Shown here: positions 11,997 through 18,702 of the stretch, piece after piece
Numbering within the stretch: position 1 is the stretch's first letter
Layout: the number at the start of each line of letters is the position of its first letter
IMG/VR virus record: IMGVR_UViG_3300050821_005256
Coordinates: 1-33,120 of that record
Source: a virus
Reading direction: 5' to 3' (one strand)
Length of the DNA stretch: 33,120 nt
Translations under genes and position numbers: made by a program
The notes under the pieces: model-generated
Seen by the model: the letters and a program-made list of their open reading frames with translations, nothing else
What the model was told of the DNA's origin: nothing
Databases searched by the model: none

Positions 11997-12656
11997 TCAG
12001 AAAGGAATCTCTGTTTCGCCGGTTGCTGTCCTTACCGTGTCCAGCCCAAAGCCGTCCGTTGCCGGCGGTGGATTACGTTCGTCGTGATGAACCGCTGCGG
12101 CTTTAGGTGGTGCAGCTGCGTGTTCGTCAAATGCAGGAACCCGAGATCGCGGCACCCACCCTTTGAGCGTGAACAGCGGCTCGTAATTCACACCGTATGC
12201 GCCATTGATCGGCTTGACGCCTTCGCACACAAAAATAGGCACGGCACCAGGATTAGCTGCCACAGCAGCTTCGTAGTCGGCATACATTCGCAACATGGCG
12301 GTGATGACGTTGCCGGCGGTACTCGATAGTTCACGCAAACCGAGTTTCTGAGTCGTGCGCGGAATAATACCGTTGCCGTACACCATGACCTCGAAACCGC
12401 GCTTGAACTTGCGCGGGTCCTTTGGCTTTGGAGCCACCTGAGTTGGCGACGGGTCCCATATTTTCTCGGGGCCGGACCCTTCCGCGTAGAACAGCCAGCC
12501 GGTGCGGATGTTGGCCATGTCGAAGGCGAGTACCGGATTGACGATTTCGATCTCGCCGTCCACGCCGTCGGCGCGGGCGTAGAACCGGCCGGCTTTGGCA
12601 TTGTATTTCAGGAACGGCGTAAAATCCGCGTCGCCGACCGACAGATTAAGAGGCAT
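11997..12656 (-). CDS. probable phage single-stranded-DNA-binding protein
   Basis: 219 residues. The first 170 form a beta-rich domain (VGDADFTPFLKYNAKAGRFY, ANIRTGWLFYAEG, FKRGFEVMVYGNG, YGVNYEPLFTLKGWV) that recurs in phages of alphaproteobacteria. A proline- and alanine-rich linker follows, and the protein ends TGETEIPF. That end closely matches the acidic-hydrophobic tip of bacterial SSB proteins (DDIPF), which recruits replication and repair enzymes. I infer a phage ssDNA-binding protein with an OB-type domain. Position beside replication genes agrees. The tip is seen directly; the fold is inference. Confidence 0.6.
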   Translation of the reverse strand: MPLNLSVGDADFTPFLKYNAKAGRFYARADGVDGEIEIVNPVLAFDMANIRTGWLFYAEGSGPEKIWDPSPTQVAPKPKDPRKFKRGFEVMVYGNGIIPRTTQKLGLRELSSTAGNVITAMLRMYADYEAAVAANPGAVPIFVCEGVKPINGAYGVNYEPLFTLKGWVPRSRVPAFDEHAAAPPKAAAVHHDERNPPPATDGFGLDTVRTATGETEIPF

Positions 12657-12885
12657 GTTCTTTCTCCGGTTGCATCAGTTGTTGATGTTGCTTCTCGATC
12701 GCCGCGGCCAGCATGCGCAAATTCCGCACATCGTCGGCCATCTGCAGCATGGGCAATGTGCCGGCCGCAAAGCCGAACTCGTGTAGCTTGGCCAGTTCAT
12801 CCAGCCAGTACCGCGCGTCGGACACGAACGAGCCGGTCTGCACATGCAGCGAATTGCACAGGTGGTGAACAGGAAAAGTTTTCAT
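12646..12885 (-). CDS. hypothetical early protein
   Basis: 79 residues from the ATG at 12883-12885; the upstream extension has poor composition. Largely helical with an N-terminal Cys/His patch (HHLCNSLHVQ) and a Gln-rich end. The last nine bases overlap the SSB-like gene start, so the two are co-translated. Function not recognised. Confidence 0.5.
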   Translation of the reverse strand: MKTFPVHHLCNSLHVQTGSFVSDARYWLDELAKLHEFGFAAGTLPMLQMADDVRNLRMLAAAIEKQHQQLMQPEKEHAS

Positions 12886-12902
12886 GACGTTTTGCCGTTT
12901 GT

Positions 12903-13076
12903 CTAGCCATAGACACCCGCCTCCCCGTGGTCCGCAGCCCATTCCTCGTCGGTCAATTGCGATTCGACGTAGCATGTCGCCACGATAGCGGCCGCGTGCA
13001 GCCGGGCCGCGCGCAGGTCCAAGCCCTCGTCAATCAGCCGAGCGATGGTATCGAGCATGAATTGTTCGCGGGTCAT
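12903..13076 (-). CDS. small helical early protein
   Basis: 57 residues from the ATG at 13074-13076, which overlaps the stop of the leader gene (ATGA); an ATG three codons earlier is also in frame. The sequence (MTREQFMLDTIARLIDEGLD, ESQLTDEEWAADHGEAG) is helical and acidic. Function unknown. Confidence 0.5.
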   Translation of the reverse strand: MTREQFMLDTIARLIDEGLDLRAARLHAAAIVATCYVESQLTDEEWAADHGEAGVYG

Positions 13077-13180
13077 AAGTCCCATGGCAATCTCGTCTGT
13101 TGCCGCCAGATGATCACGACCGCAGCTATCAACAAGCCGAGGAAGATCAGGGCGAGGAATGGTGAACCTTCGGTGTACAT
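13073..13180 (-). CDS. 35-residue membrane peptide, first gene of the leftward early operon
   Basis: Starts at 13178-13180 with MYTEGSPFLALIFLGLL and has one membrane helix (residues about 7-26) with a basic tail (WRQQTRLPWDL). Its stop overlaps the next start. It is the first frame after the leftward promoter of the divergent switch. The predicted RNA start falls almost on its ATG, so it may be translated from a leaderless message. A short membrane peptide as the first early gene is unusual; role unknown. Confidence 0.45.
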   Translation of the reverse strand: MYTEGSPFLALIFLGLLIAAVVIIWRQQTRLPWDL

Positions 13181-13186
13181 GCCGGC

Positions 13187-13255
13187 ATCATGCACACGGC
13201 ATTACGCGGCTGTCAAGAATTATTCTTGACGCATACGATGCAATGTGCATATTAG
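13187..13255. promoter_or_regulatory. divergent promoter-operator switch
   Basis: A 19-bp palindrome at 13212-13230 (GTCAAGAAT, central T, ATTCTTGAC) has a -35 box in each arm. Leftward: TTGACA (13211-13216) with CATGAT (13187-13192), spacer 18. Rightward: TTGACG (13226-13231) with TATTAG (13250-13255), spacer 18. A protein bound at the palindrome would block both. Outer half-sites ATGCACA (13190-13196) and TGTGCAT (13244-13250) overlap or touch the -10 boxes. The XRE gene starts at 13260, so it is the likely binder. Confidence 0.7.
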
Positions 13256-13259
13256 GCGC

Positions 13260-13460
13260 ATGATTTCACGAACGGTTGCCAATACGCGCAAGCGACTCGG
13301 CGAAAGCCAGGCCGAATTTGCCAAACATTTCGGCGTCAATCAAAGCACGATCCAGCGGTGGGAAAACGCCAAGTACGAGATTCCGCCGCGGACAGCCAAG
13401 CTGATCGAGATTGTAATTTACCAGCTCGGATTGTCGTTTGCCAAACGGAGCCGGCAATGA
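13260..13460 (+). CDS. XRE-family repressor (CI/Cro-like)
   Basis: 66 residues: a compact helix-turn-helix domain with ESQAEFAKHFGVNQSTIQRW near residues 15-34, the canonical XRE pattern with Gln at the start of the recognition helix. No cleavage or oligomerisation domain follows, so it is Cro-sized. It sits directly beside the divergent switch and probably regulates itself and the leftward genes. Predicted transcription starts within two bases of its ATG, so the message may be leaderless, as for lambda cI. The stop overlaps the GcrA-like gene start. Confidence 0.75.
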   Translation: MISRTVANTRKRLGESQAEFAKHFGVNQSTIQRWENAKYEIPPRTAKLIEIVIYQLGLSFAKRSRQ

Positions 13461-13999
13461 CTTACTACGGCAACGGTAAATCCGATTGGCCAACTGAAAT
13501 GGTCGAGCATCTCAAAATCTGCCACGCCAAGGGCATGACCGATTTTGAACTTACGCAGGATAGAGTTTTCAGGGGGTTTTCCCGCAACGCCATCATCGGG
13601 CGCCGGAACAGGCTTGGCCTGAAAGCTAACCGGCCAACCACGCCAGAAGCCATCCGCCGCTCAAAACTGAATCCTCACCAGCGCCGCAATAAGCAGCCGA
13701 AAACCAAAGTACAGCTTTTCGACGGCTGGAAAGCACCCCGCCAATCGCCTTCCAAGCCTCGTACAGCGGGCTTTGCCGGCCCGGTGGTATTGCCGCCCAC
13801 GGAGCCGGGCGAGCTGCCGACGGTCTTTCCGCCGCTGCCGCTGGTGCCGATCGGCATTGCCGAGCTCGAGGACGCCAGCTGCAGATGGCCGACCCACGGC
13901 ACCGGGGCCACGATGCTGTACTGCGGTGCGACAAAAACCGATGACAAGCTGTCGTTTTGCCGGTTTCATTGCCGGTTGGCATATAGGCCACGGGCATGA
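13457..13999 (+). CDS. gcrA: GcrA-like cell-cycle regulator
   Basis: 180 residues. GcrA is an alphaproteobacterial protein that binds sigma70 RNA polymerase and favours promoters methylated by CcrM. The N-terminal DNA-binding part begins near W11 (DWPTEMVEHLKICHAKGMTD) and includes the hallmark FSRNAIIGRRNRLGLKA. The C-terminal sigma-binding module shows CRWPTHG and, after a gap, FCRFHCRLAY, the conserved Cys/His set. The middle is basic and proline-rich. The ATG overlaps the XRE stop. A phage copy could redirect host transcription or tie phage genes to host methylation state. The family assignment is strong; the role is inference. Confidence 0.8.
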   Translation: MTYYGNGKSDWPTEMVEHLKICHAKGMTDFELTQDRVFRGFSRNAIIGRRNRLGLKANRPTTPEAIRRSKLNPHQRRNKQPKTKVQLFDGWKAPRQSPSKPRTAGFAGPVVLPPTEPGELPTVFPPLPLVPIGIAELEDASCRWPTHGTGATMLYCGATKTDDKLSFCRFHCRLAYRPRA

Positions 14000-14442
14000 C
14001 CGGGCGCCAACTCCCAACTGACTGGACCCCATCCCTTACCGATAAAGGCTACGGCCTAAACCTCGGTTTAAGTATGTCACAAGTGCTTGATTGTGCAGAG
14101 GAAATGCGTTTATGGGCCGGTGCCAATGCCAACCGGCAGGTGGCCCGAAAGCTCGACTGGTCCATGGCGTTCAAATCCTGGATGCGTCGCGAAGCAACAA
14201 AACGAGGAACCAATGGCGCAAGACCTGCAAACGCAACGATGGCAGCCTTTGACGAGCTTATCACCCACGCGCAAATGGGAAATCGCGACAGCAAAGGTCC
14301 GCTACTCGACCTCACCGCAGAGAGCAGCGCAGCTCGGCAAGCAATTGCTGGGCCAGTGGCCGCACGCGAACCCACCGGACCCGCAGACCTATTCGCTGTC
14401 GATCGCAAAGACTCTGGAAAAATACCCCCTGGGCGTGGCTGA
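13996..14442 (+). CDS. putative phage replication protein (C-terminal-domain-like)
   Basis: 148 residues, start overlapping the GcrA-like stop. The first 65 residues (LPTDWTPSLTDKGYGLNLGL, then KLDWSMAFKSWMRREATKRG) match the C-terminal module of phage replication or helicase-loader proteins, which end in a D-W-x-x-x-F-x-x-W-x-R-R segment. A preceding winged-helix domain is missing, so this is a short form. Residues after about 72 are low-complexity and share their DNA, in another frame, with the next gene for about 230 bases. Confidence 0.55.
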   Translation: MTGRQLPTDWTPSLTDKGYGLNLGLSMSQVLDCAEEMRLWAGANANRQVARKLDWSMAFKSWMRREATKRGTNGARPANATMAAFDELITHAQMGNRDSKGPLLDLTAESSAARQAIAGPVAAREPTGPADLFAVDRKDSGKIPPGRG

Positions 14443-14674
14443 GGAATGCAGCGATCCGCAGCTCGGCCTGGCGCGGTTTCGGGAGTTTCCGCCTACGGTC
14501 GCGGCAATAACGCAATGGTGCGAACTGACCACGCGGGCTTACGTGGCCGTGGCGCAGCGTGGCCAGCCGCCGGCGGAAAAAGTGGAGCAGCAATTCAGCG
14601 ACGAGCACCGCAAGACCATGCTGGGCCGGCTGCGGGATCTGTGGAAGGGCTTATTAAAGCCGGTGACGCAATGA
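14213..14674 (+). CDS. phage replication-associated protein
   Basis: 153 residues from the ATG at 14213 with GAGGAA just upstream. The sequence is well balanced and helical (PTRKWEIATAKVRYSTSPQR, DPQTYSLSIAKTLEKYPLGV, FREFPPTVAAITQWCEL), typical of a conserved protein next to replication genes in prophages of this group. It overlaps the previous gene out of frame by 230 bases, and its stop overlaps the next start. I am confident it is translated; its function is not established. Confidence 0.6.
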   Translation: MAQDLQTQRWQPLTSLSPTRKWEIATAKVRYSTSPQRAAQLGKQLLGQWPHANPPDPQTYSLSIAKTLEKYPLGVAEECSDPQLGLARFREFPPTVAAITQWCELTTRAYVAVAQRGQPPAEKVEQQFSDEHRKTMLGRLRDLWKGLLKPVTQ

Positions 14675-14847
14675 GTTTTCCACAACGCAATACCGACCGC
14701 GACAAATACGAGCAGGCTTGTTTCACTTATCTGCGGTTTGTGTTCAACGGCGCACCGAACAGTTTCATCCGGGCAGCGGCCATGGAAGTATTCAAATGGA
14801 CGTTGTATCCGCGGCCGATGCGGCGCGATGACGACACGGTGCACTAA
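14671..14847 (+). CDS. 58-residue protein
   Basis: ATG overlaps the previous stop (ATGA). The sequence (DRDKYEQACFTYLRFVFNGA, AAMEVFKWTLYPRPMRRDDD) is aromatic-rich and probably folded. It ends directly before the cupin gene. Possibly a helper of replication or of the sugar genes; no family recognised. Confidence 0.5.
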   Translation: MSFPQRNTDRDKYEQACFTYLRFVFNGAPNSFIRAAAMEVFKWTLYPRPMRRDDDTVH

Positions 14848-15372
14848 ATGATCAAGCTCAAACGCCAATCCCCGGAAGTCTATTTCGTGGCCAATCCGAT
14901 CAGCGGCATCGGCTCGGCGGAAATCAAATTCCTCAAAGGTGCCGCCCATCGCTCGTTGCGGCAACGCTGCCGCATCTGCCTGCACGCGGACGAGCAGGCT
15001 TTGCTGCACGAGACCGTGCTGGTCTACACCCGCGACACGTTCAATCGGCCGAACCGGCATCCGATGGCGGAATCCTTCCATGTGCTGGAAGGCGCGTGCG
15101 ATGTGATTTTCTTCACCGAGGACGGCAAGCCGGACAAGATCATGCACATGGAAGCCGCGGTGCGCGGCAACGGCCACCCGTTCATCGTACAGTTTCCGGT
15201 GATGGTCTATCACACCATCATCGTGCGCAGCGATTGGCTGGTCATCCACGAGACCTGCCGCGGGCCGTTCGTGCGCGGGGCAACCACGCTGTATGCGCCG
15301 TGGGCACCCTTGGAAACCGATGTGGCCGATGTGGCGGATTTTCTGGCGAAGCTGGAAACGTACTGCAAATAA
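14848..15372 (+). CDS. WbuC-type cupin-fold protein
   Basis: 174 residues with a single cupin beta-barrel. Signatures are RPNRHPMAESFHVLEGACDV near 68-87, the first metal-binding motif with His residues, and later VYHTIIVRSDWLVIHETCRG near 120-142, closing with LYAPWAPLE. This matches the WbuC family, small metalloproteins found in O-antigen gene clusters whose exact reaction is unsettled. It starts right after the previous stop and stands with a dehydrogenase and a sugar-type C-methyltransferase, so a part in making a modified surface sugar is the best guess. Confidence 0.7.
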   Translation: MIKLKRQSPEVYFVANPISGIGSAEIKFLKGAAHRSLRQRCRICLHADEQALLHETVLVYTRDTFNRPNRHPMAESFHVLEGACDVIFFTEDGKPDKIMHMEAAVRGNGHPFIVQFPVMVYHTIIVRSDWLVIHETCRGPFVRGATTLYAPWAPLETDVADVADFLAKLETYCK

Positions 15373-15383
15373 GGAAAATCACA

Positions 15384-15515
15384 ATGGTTTTTGGACACCA
15401 CATACGTGGTGGATCACTATCGCCAGCACAGCAATGGTTGGCATTTTTAACCGGGGTCGGGATTGGCGCTGTTATTTTGGGCGCCGGCTTGGCACTCATT
15501 TGGTATTTCGATTGA
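15384..15515 (+). CDS. 43-residue single-pass membrane protein
   Basis: Starts after AAGGAAAATCACA, a fair ribosome-binding site. A polar N-terminus (MVFGHHIRGGSLSPAQQWL) is followed by one glycine-rich membrane helix (GVGIGAVILGAGLALIWYF, residues about 24-42). Its stop overlaps the dehydrogenase start. It could anchor an enzyme of the cassette at the membrane; this is speculation. Confidence 0.5.
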   Translation: MVFGHHIRGGSLSPAQQWLAFLTGVGIGAVILGAGLALIWYFD

Positions 15516-16171
15516 TGACCCGCTCCCTCATCATCGGCGCCACTGGCGGCATTGGCCGCGTGGTCTGTGCCACACTGGCCGCGCGCGGCGACAGCATCGT
15601 GCCAATGGGCCGCGAGCGTACCGGGCAGGCTTATCCACAGGATGTGGATTATGTGGTGTTCCTGCAGCGCAATCGCGAATCCGAAAACGCCTGGATGCAT
15701 GAGTTCAACATCAGCCTGGATTTGACCAAGCGCATTGTGGAACTGATGGCACCGCGCTTCACCGGGGCGGACAAGGCCATCGTGATTGTCACTTCCGTCA
15801 ATGCCCGGCTAGTCAACAACCGGCTGCCGATCGGCTACCACATGGCCAAAGCCGCGCTTGAGCAGATGGCGCGCTATTGGGCCGTGGAGCTCGGGCCGCG
15901 CGGCATCCGCGTCAACTGCGTGGCGCCGGGCACAGTTCACAAGGGCGGGCCGGATTGGCCCAACAAGGATTTTCATGCGCGGATCACGCCGCTGCGGCGC
16001 ATGGGCTATGCGGACGAGGTTGCCAGCGTCATCGCGTTCCTGGCCTCGCCGGCTGCATCGTTCGTGACCGGGCAGACAATCACAGTCGACGGCGGCGTGT
16101 CGCTGCAATGGCAGGAGAGCTTGGCTAATTCACTGTTGCCGATGGAGGGCCTTTCAACGCAGCCGGGATAG
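15515..16171 (+). CDS. short-chain dehydrogenase/reductase
   Basis: 218 residues. The NAD(P)-binding glycine motif GATGGIG lies at 8-14, the catalytic Ser is near 94 (VIVTSVNA), and the active-site pair is Tyr108 and Lys112 (YHMAK). NCVAPGTV and the closing TGQTITVDGG complete the classical SDR pattern, so the enzyme should be active. The start ATG overlaps the previous stop; the open frame extends further upstream but inside the preceding genes. Flanked by a WbuC-like cupin and a C-methyltransferase, it may oxidise or reduce a sugar nucleotide. A lipid substrate is possible too. Confidence 0.8.
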   Translation: MTRSLIIGATGGIGRVVCATLAARGDSIVPMGRERTGQAYPQDVDYVVFLQRNRESENAWMHEFNISLDLTKRIVELMAPRFTGADKAIVIVTSVNARLVNNRLPIGYHMAKAALEQMARYWAVELGPRGIRVNCVAPGTVHKGGPDWPNKDFHARITPLRRMGYADEVASVIAFLASPAASFVTGQTITVDGGVSLQWQESLANSLLPMEGLSTQPG

Positions 16172-16195
16172 CAACGGGCGTGCAGCTGCAACAAG

Positions 16196-16245
16196 GTGCG
16201 GTTTCTGCCTTCATCGGCCCATGGTGGGTACGGGTGAAACCGCAC
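16196..16245 (+). promoter_or_regulatory. hairpin leader before the methyltransferase gene
   Basis: A perfect 10-bp inverted repeat, GTGCGGTTTC (16196-16205) and GAAACCGCAC (16236-16245), encloses 30 bases that can fold further (CCCA at 16218-16221 with TGGG at 16225-16228). It ends 24 bases before the start codon. It may protect the message, regulate translation or attenuate transcription within the operon. Confidence 0.5.
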
Positions 16246-16269
16246 AAGCTATCGAAAGGATTTTCCCGA

Positions 16270-17514
16270 ATGACCTACCACCGCCGCACCACATGCCGCC
16301 TGTGTGATTCCACACAACTGACACTGGCGCTGCACTATCCGCCGCAGCCGCTGGCGGACGAATATCTACGGCAGCCCAAGCCACAGCCGAGTTATCCACT
16401 GGATTTATATTTGTGCGATGATTGCGGCTGCGGGCAGTTGCTGGATGTGGTGTCAGCGGACGAGATTTATCCTTCCTACACCTACGAGACCGGCTCAAGT
16501 GCGGCATTGGTGGAGCATTTCCGGCAGTATGCGATGGACTTAGATGAGCGGCTAAAGCCGCGACTTGGTTCGTTGATTGTCGATATCGGCAGTAATGACG
16601 GGACATTCCTGCAGTATTTTCCACATTTAAAGCGAATGGGAGTTGATCCAGCACCGGTTGGACCTGAATTTTCGGAAGCCGGCTTTGCGACGTGGGACGT
16701 ATTTTTTACGCCAGCGGTGGCTGATAAAATCCGCCACAATCACGGCCCGGCCAGCATCGTCACAGCCAACAACGTCTACGCCAACATCGACGACCTGCGC
16801 ACATTTACCGAGGCCGTGCGCAACCTGCTGGCGCCGGATGGCGTGTTCGTGTTCGAGACTTTCTACCTGGCCGACCTGGTCGACCACATGGTATTCGATT
16901 TCATCTACCACGAGCATCTGACCGCGTTCGCATTGTCGCCGCTGATCGGCTTCTTCCAGCGGCTGGGCATGCAGGTGTTCGACGTGCAGCGCGTGGCGAC
17001 CAAGGGCGGCAGCATTCGCGTTTATGTGCAGCATGATGCCGGCAAACGGCCGGTGAGCTCGGACGTGGCGGCACTGGTGGAGTGGGAGTATTTGCGCGGG
17101 TTCGGTAACAAGCTGATTTTTCATAACTACGCAGAAAAAATCAGCAATACTTTGATTGGGCTGCGTAATGTACTGCACGATGCCAACTGCGATCTTCAAT
17201 CGATAGTCGGCTACGGGGCTTCGCCTACCAGCACCACGCTGATTTATGCAGGCAAAATAGGCATGTTCATCGAATATTTGGTCGACGATTGGGATGGCAA
17301 GATTGGCACGTATTCACCGGGACTGCACTTGCCGGTACGGGCTGCAGCCGAGCTCAACGCGGATTACTGCATCATCCTGGCCTGGCGCTATGCCGAGCAG
17401 ATCATGGCCCGCAATCCGCAATACCGCGGGACGTGGGTGGTGCCGCTGCCGGAGCTGCGGGTGATCAACGCTGCAACAGAACAATCGCCAACATCAGCAG
17501 CGCAACCACGATAA
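16270..17514 (+). CDS. sugar C-methyltransferase (TylC3/NovU-type)
   Basis: 414 residues, the normal length of the family. An N-terminal zinc site (C9-x-x-C12 in CRLCDS and C49-x-x-C52 in LCDDCGCGQL) is followed by a Rossmann methyltransferase domain with motif VDIGSNDGTF at 104-113 and FYLADLVDHMVFDFIYHEHL, and a C-terminal domain (SIVGYGASPTSTTLI, ADYCIILAWRY). This three-part layout is that of enzymes that put a methyl on carbon 3 of deoxysugar nucleotides, using S-adenosylmethionine. The ATG at 16270 has AAGGA upstream. Stretches near 16500-16740 and 17090-17280 are more A+T-rich than the rest. Confidence 0.8.
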   Translation: MTYHRRTTCRLCDSTQLTLALHYPPQPLADEYLRQPKPQPSYPLDLYLCDDCGCGQLLDVVSADEIYPSYTYETGSSAALVEHFRQYAMDLDERLKPRLGSLIVDIGSNDGTFLQYFPHLKRMGVDPAPVGPEFSEAGFATWDVFFTPAVADKIRHNHGPASIVTANNVYANIDDLRTFTEAVRNLLAPDGVFVFETFYLADLVDHMVFDFIYHEHLTAFALSPLIGFFQRLGMQVFDVQRVATKGGSIRVYVQHDAGKRPVSSDVAALVEWEYLRGFGNKLIFHNYAEKISNTLIGLRNVLHDANCDLQSIVGYGASPTSTTLIYAGKIGMFIEYLVDDWDGKIGTYSPGLHLPVRAAAELNADYCIILAWRYAEQIMARNPQYRGTWVVPLPELRVINAATEQSPTSAAQPR

Positions 17515-17596
17515 TAATCGCGCCGTTATTAGCAACCTCGGCAAATGCTGGGCGTCTCCATCCTGTCAGGCGGGATAGGCGCGACCTGACTTTCAC
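17465..17596 (-). CDS. 43-residue membrane peptide
   Basis: Starts at a GTG two bases after the stop of the membrane gene upstream. A basic N-terminus (VRSRLSRLTGWRRPAF) is followed by one hydrophobic helix (AIIIVVALLMLAIVLLQ, residues about 26-42). Its last 50 bases overlap the 3' end of the methyltransferase gene on the other strand. Function unknown. Confidence 0.4.
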   Translation of the reverse strand: MKVRSRLSRLTGWRRPAFAEVANNGAIIIVVALLMLAIVLLQR

Positions 17597-17598
17597 GA

Positions 17599-17817
17599 TT
17601 AGAGCCGTGGAAAGTGCATTTCGTTGATGCCACCTCCCGCCAACAGCGTGAGCGCGCCGATCAAAACAAGTATGAACGCAATAGCCCAGATGGCCTTCTC
17701 GATCGGCGCCGGGATGGCCATGAACAGCTTGACTACATAAAGTGCGATCCAGATCACGCCGAGTAAGACAATAATCGATATGACGAGCCAGAGTATAGCT
17801 ATGGCAAGCGAGATCAT
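17599..17817 (-). CDS. two-helix membrane protein
   Basis: 72 residues with two long hydrophobic segments (residues 3-33, containing ILWLVISIIVLLGVIWIALY, and 40-61), joined by a short polar loop (MAIPAPIEK). GGATAGG precedes the ATG. The size and topology resemble holin-like proteins, but it is far from the endolysin-type gene; it may instead be an envelope protein made by the prophage. Confidence 0.55.
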   Translation of the reverse strand: MISLAIAILWLVISIIVLLGVIWIALYVVKLFMAIPAPIEKAIWAIAFILVLIGALTLLAGGGINEMHFPRL

Positions 17818-17820
17818 GGC

Positions 17821-18258
17821 CTATCCAGTGCTCGCAACGAGTGAATCCAGCGGCGTGAGATTGCCCGACTGTTGCGCGGCGACCACCGGCTTGCCAGCCT
17901 CTGCGGACTTCTTCTCGGCCAGCTGCGCGGCTTCCAGCGCTGTCTTGTGATCGGCCTTGAGCGTGTCCATCTCGGACTTCTGCCGCGCGGTGACGATCTC
18001 GAGCTCGGCTTTCTGCTCGGCCTGCAGCTTGGCAACCGGCTTGAGCTTGGGTTTGTTGTGGTCGGCAATGACCGCCTCGCGCATGGCCTTGCCGGCCTTC
18101 TCGTCGGTGCGTTCCAGCGCGGCGGCGTGTGCCAGCGCCTGGTCGACCGGATCGGCCGAACCGCGGCCGGTCTCGATAATGCCGCCGGTAATCGGGTGGC
18201 GCCAGGCGTCGGATCCGAACACGTTGAGCTCGGCGCCGGTCAGTTTGTTGTGTTCCAT
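17821..18258 (-). CDS. coiled-coil protein
   Basis: 145 residues from the ATG at 18256-18258, with AGGAG eight bases upstream. After a small N-terminal part (LTGAELNVFGSDAWRHPITG), residues 40-125 form a highly charged helix (LQAEQKAELEIVTARQKSEM, LKADHKTALEAAQLAEKKSA) that should be a long coiled coil. It heads a three-gene leftward set with two membrane proteins and may connect to them. No family recognised. Confidence 0.6.
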   Translation of the reverse strand: MEHNKLTGAELNVFGSDAWRHPITGGIIETGRGSADPVDQALAHAAALERTDEKAGKAMREAVIADHNKPKLKPVAKLQAEQKAELEIVTARQKSEMDTLKADHKTALEAAQLAEKKSAEAGKPVVAAQQSGNLTPLDSLVASTG

Positions 18259-18334
18259 CGGATAAACTCCTGCCACACACAATGCGGGGCTGCGTATCAA
18301 CGCGCGGTTGGGTTTTAGGTTCCGCAATAGGAAC

Positions 18335-18364
18335 GGGCCGGGAAGGTTGGCGCCCTCCCGGCCC
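18335..18364 (-). terminator. GC-rich hairpin after the 18406-18702 gene
   Basis: Perfect 9-bp stem GGGCCGGGA (18335-18343) and TCCCGGCCC (18356-18364) with a 12-base loop. It stands between two leftward genes. In the leftward direction it is followed by GTTCCTATT, only partly T-rich, so termination may be weak. Confidence 0.45.
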
Positions 18365-18405
18365 TAGCCACCATGTCCAGCATCCACGCCGGATTCGTAT
18401 CAGCT

Positions 18406-18702
18406 TCAAATCGCCGCATACCTCGGCACAAAGCAGTCCGTCAGATCGCCTGTCTCACGATCAATGTGACGGCGAATGCCAAACACGTCGTGCGCAAAGT
18501 TATAGTCGTCTGTGGCGAGCAGGCCGGCGAGATCGAGCGGACATGAATTGTGCGTTGCGCACAGGTCCATATGCCACGTCATCAGGTCGCGTCTGCCGAA
18601 CCGGGTGCCAGCGCCATGCTCAAGCGCAACAGCACGATCGGCAATCTGTTCGATCAGCGCCAGCTGTTCGCCAGTCACGCTGAAATTCGGATGTTTTGTC
18701 AT
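18406..18702 (-). CDS. small conserved prophage protein (DUF6874-like)
   Basis: 98 residues. The pattern QLALIEQIADRAVALEHG, then CPLDLAGLLATDDYNFAHDV and FGIRRHIDRETGDLTDCFVP, with conserved His, Cys, Arg and Pro, matches as far as I can judge the DUF6874 family of phage and alphaproteobacterial proteins, which has no known activity. It has its own promoter (18752-18779) and a good ribosome-binding site. Single-gene control with an operator-like palindrome suggests expression separate from the main operons. Confidence 0.6.
   Translation of the reverse strand: MTKHPNFSVTGEQLALIEQIADRAVALEHGAGTRFGRRDLMTWHMDLCATHNSCPLDLAGLLATDDYNFAHDVFGIRRHIDRETGDLTDCFVPRYAAI

Noticed and set aside
17465-18409. 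A 314-codon minus-strand frame
   Set aside because: It is Arg/Gly/His-rich and covers three genes with good starts and normal composition in another frame (17465-17596, 17599-17817, 17821-18258).
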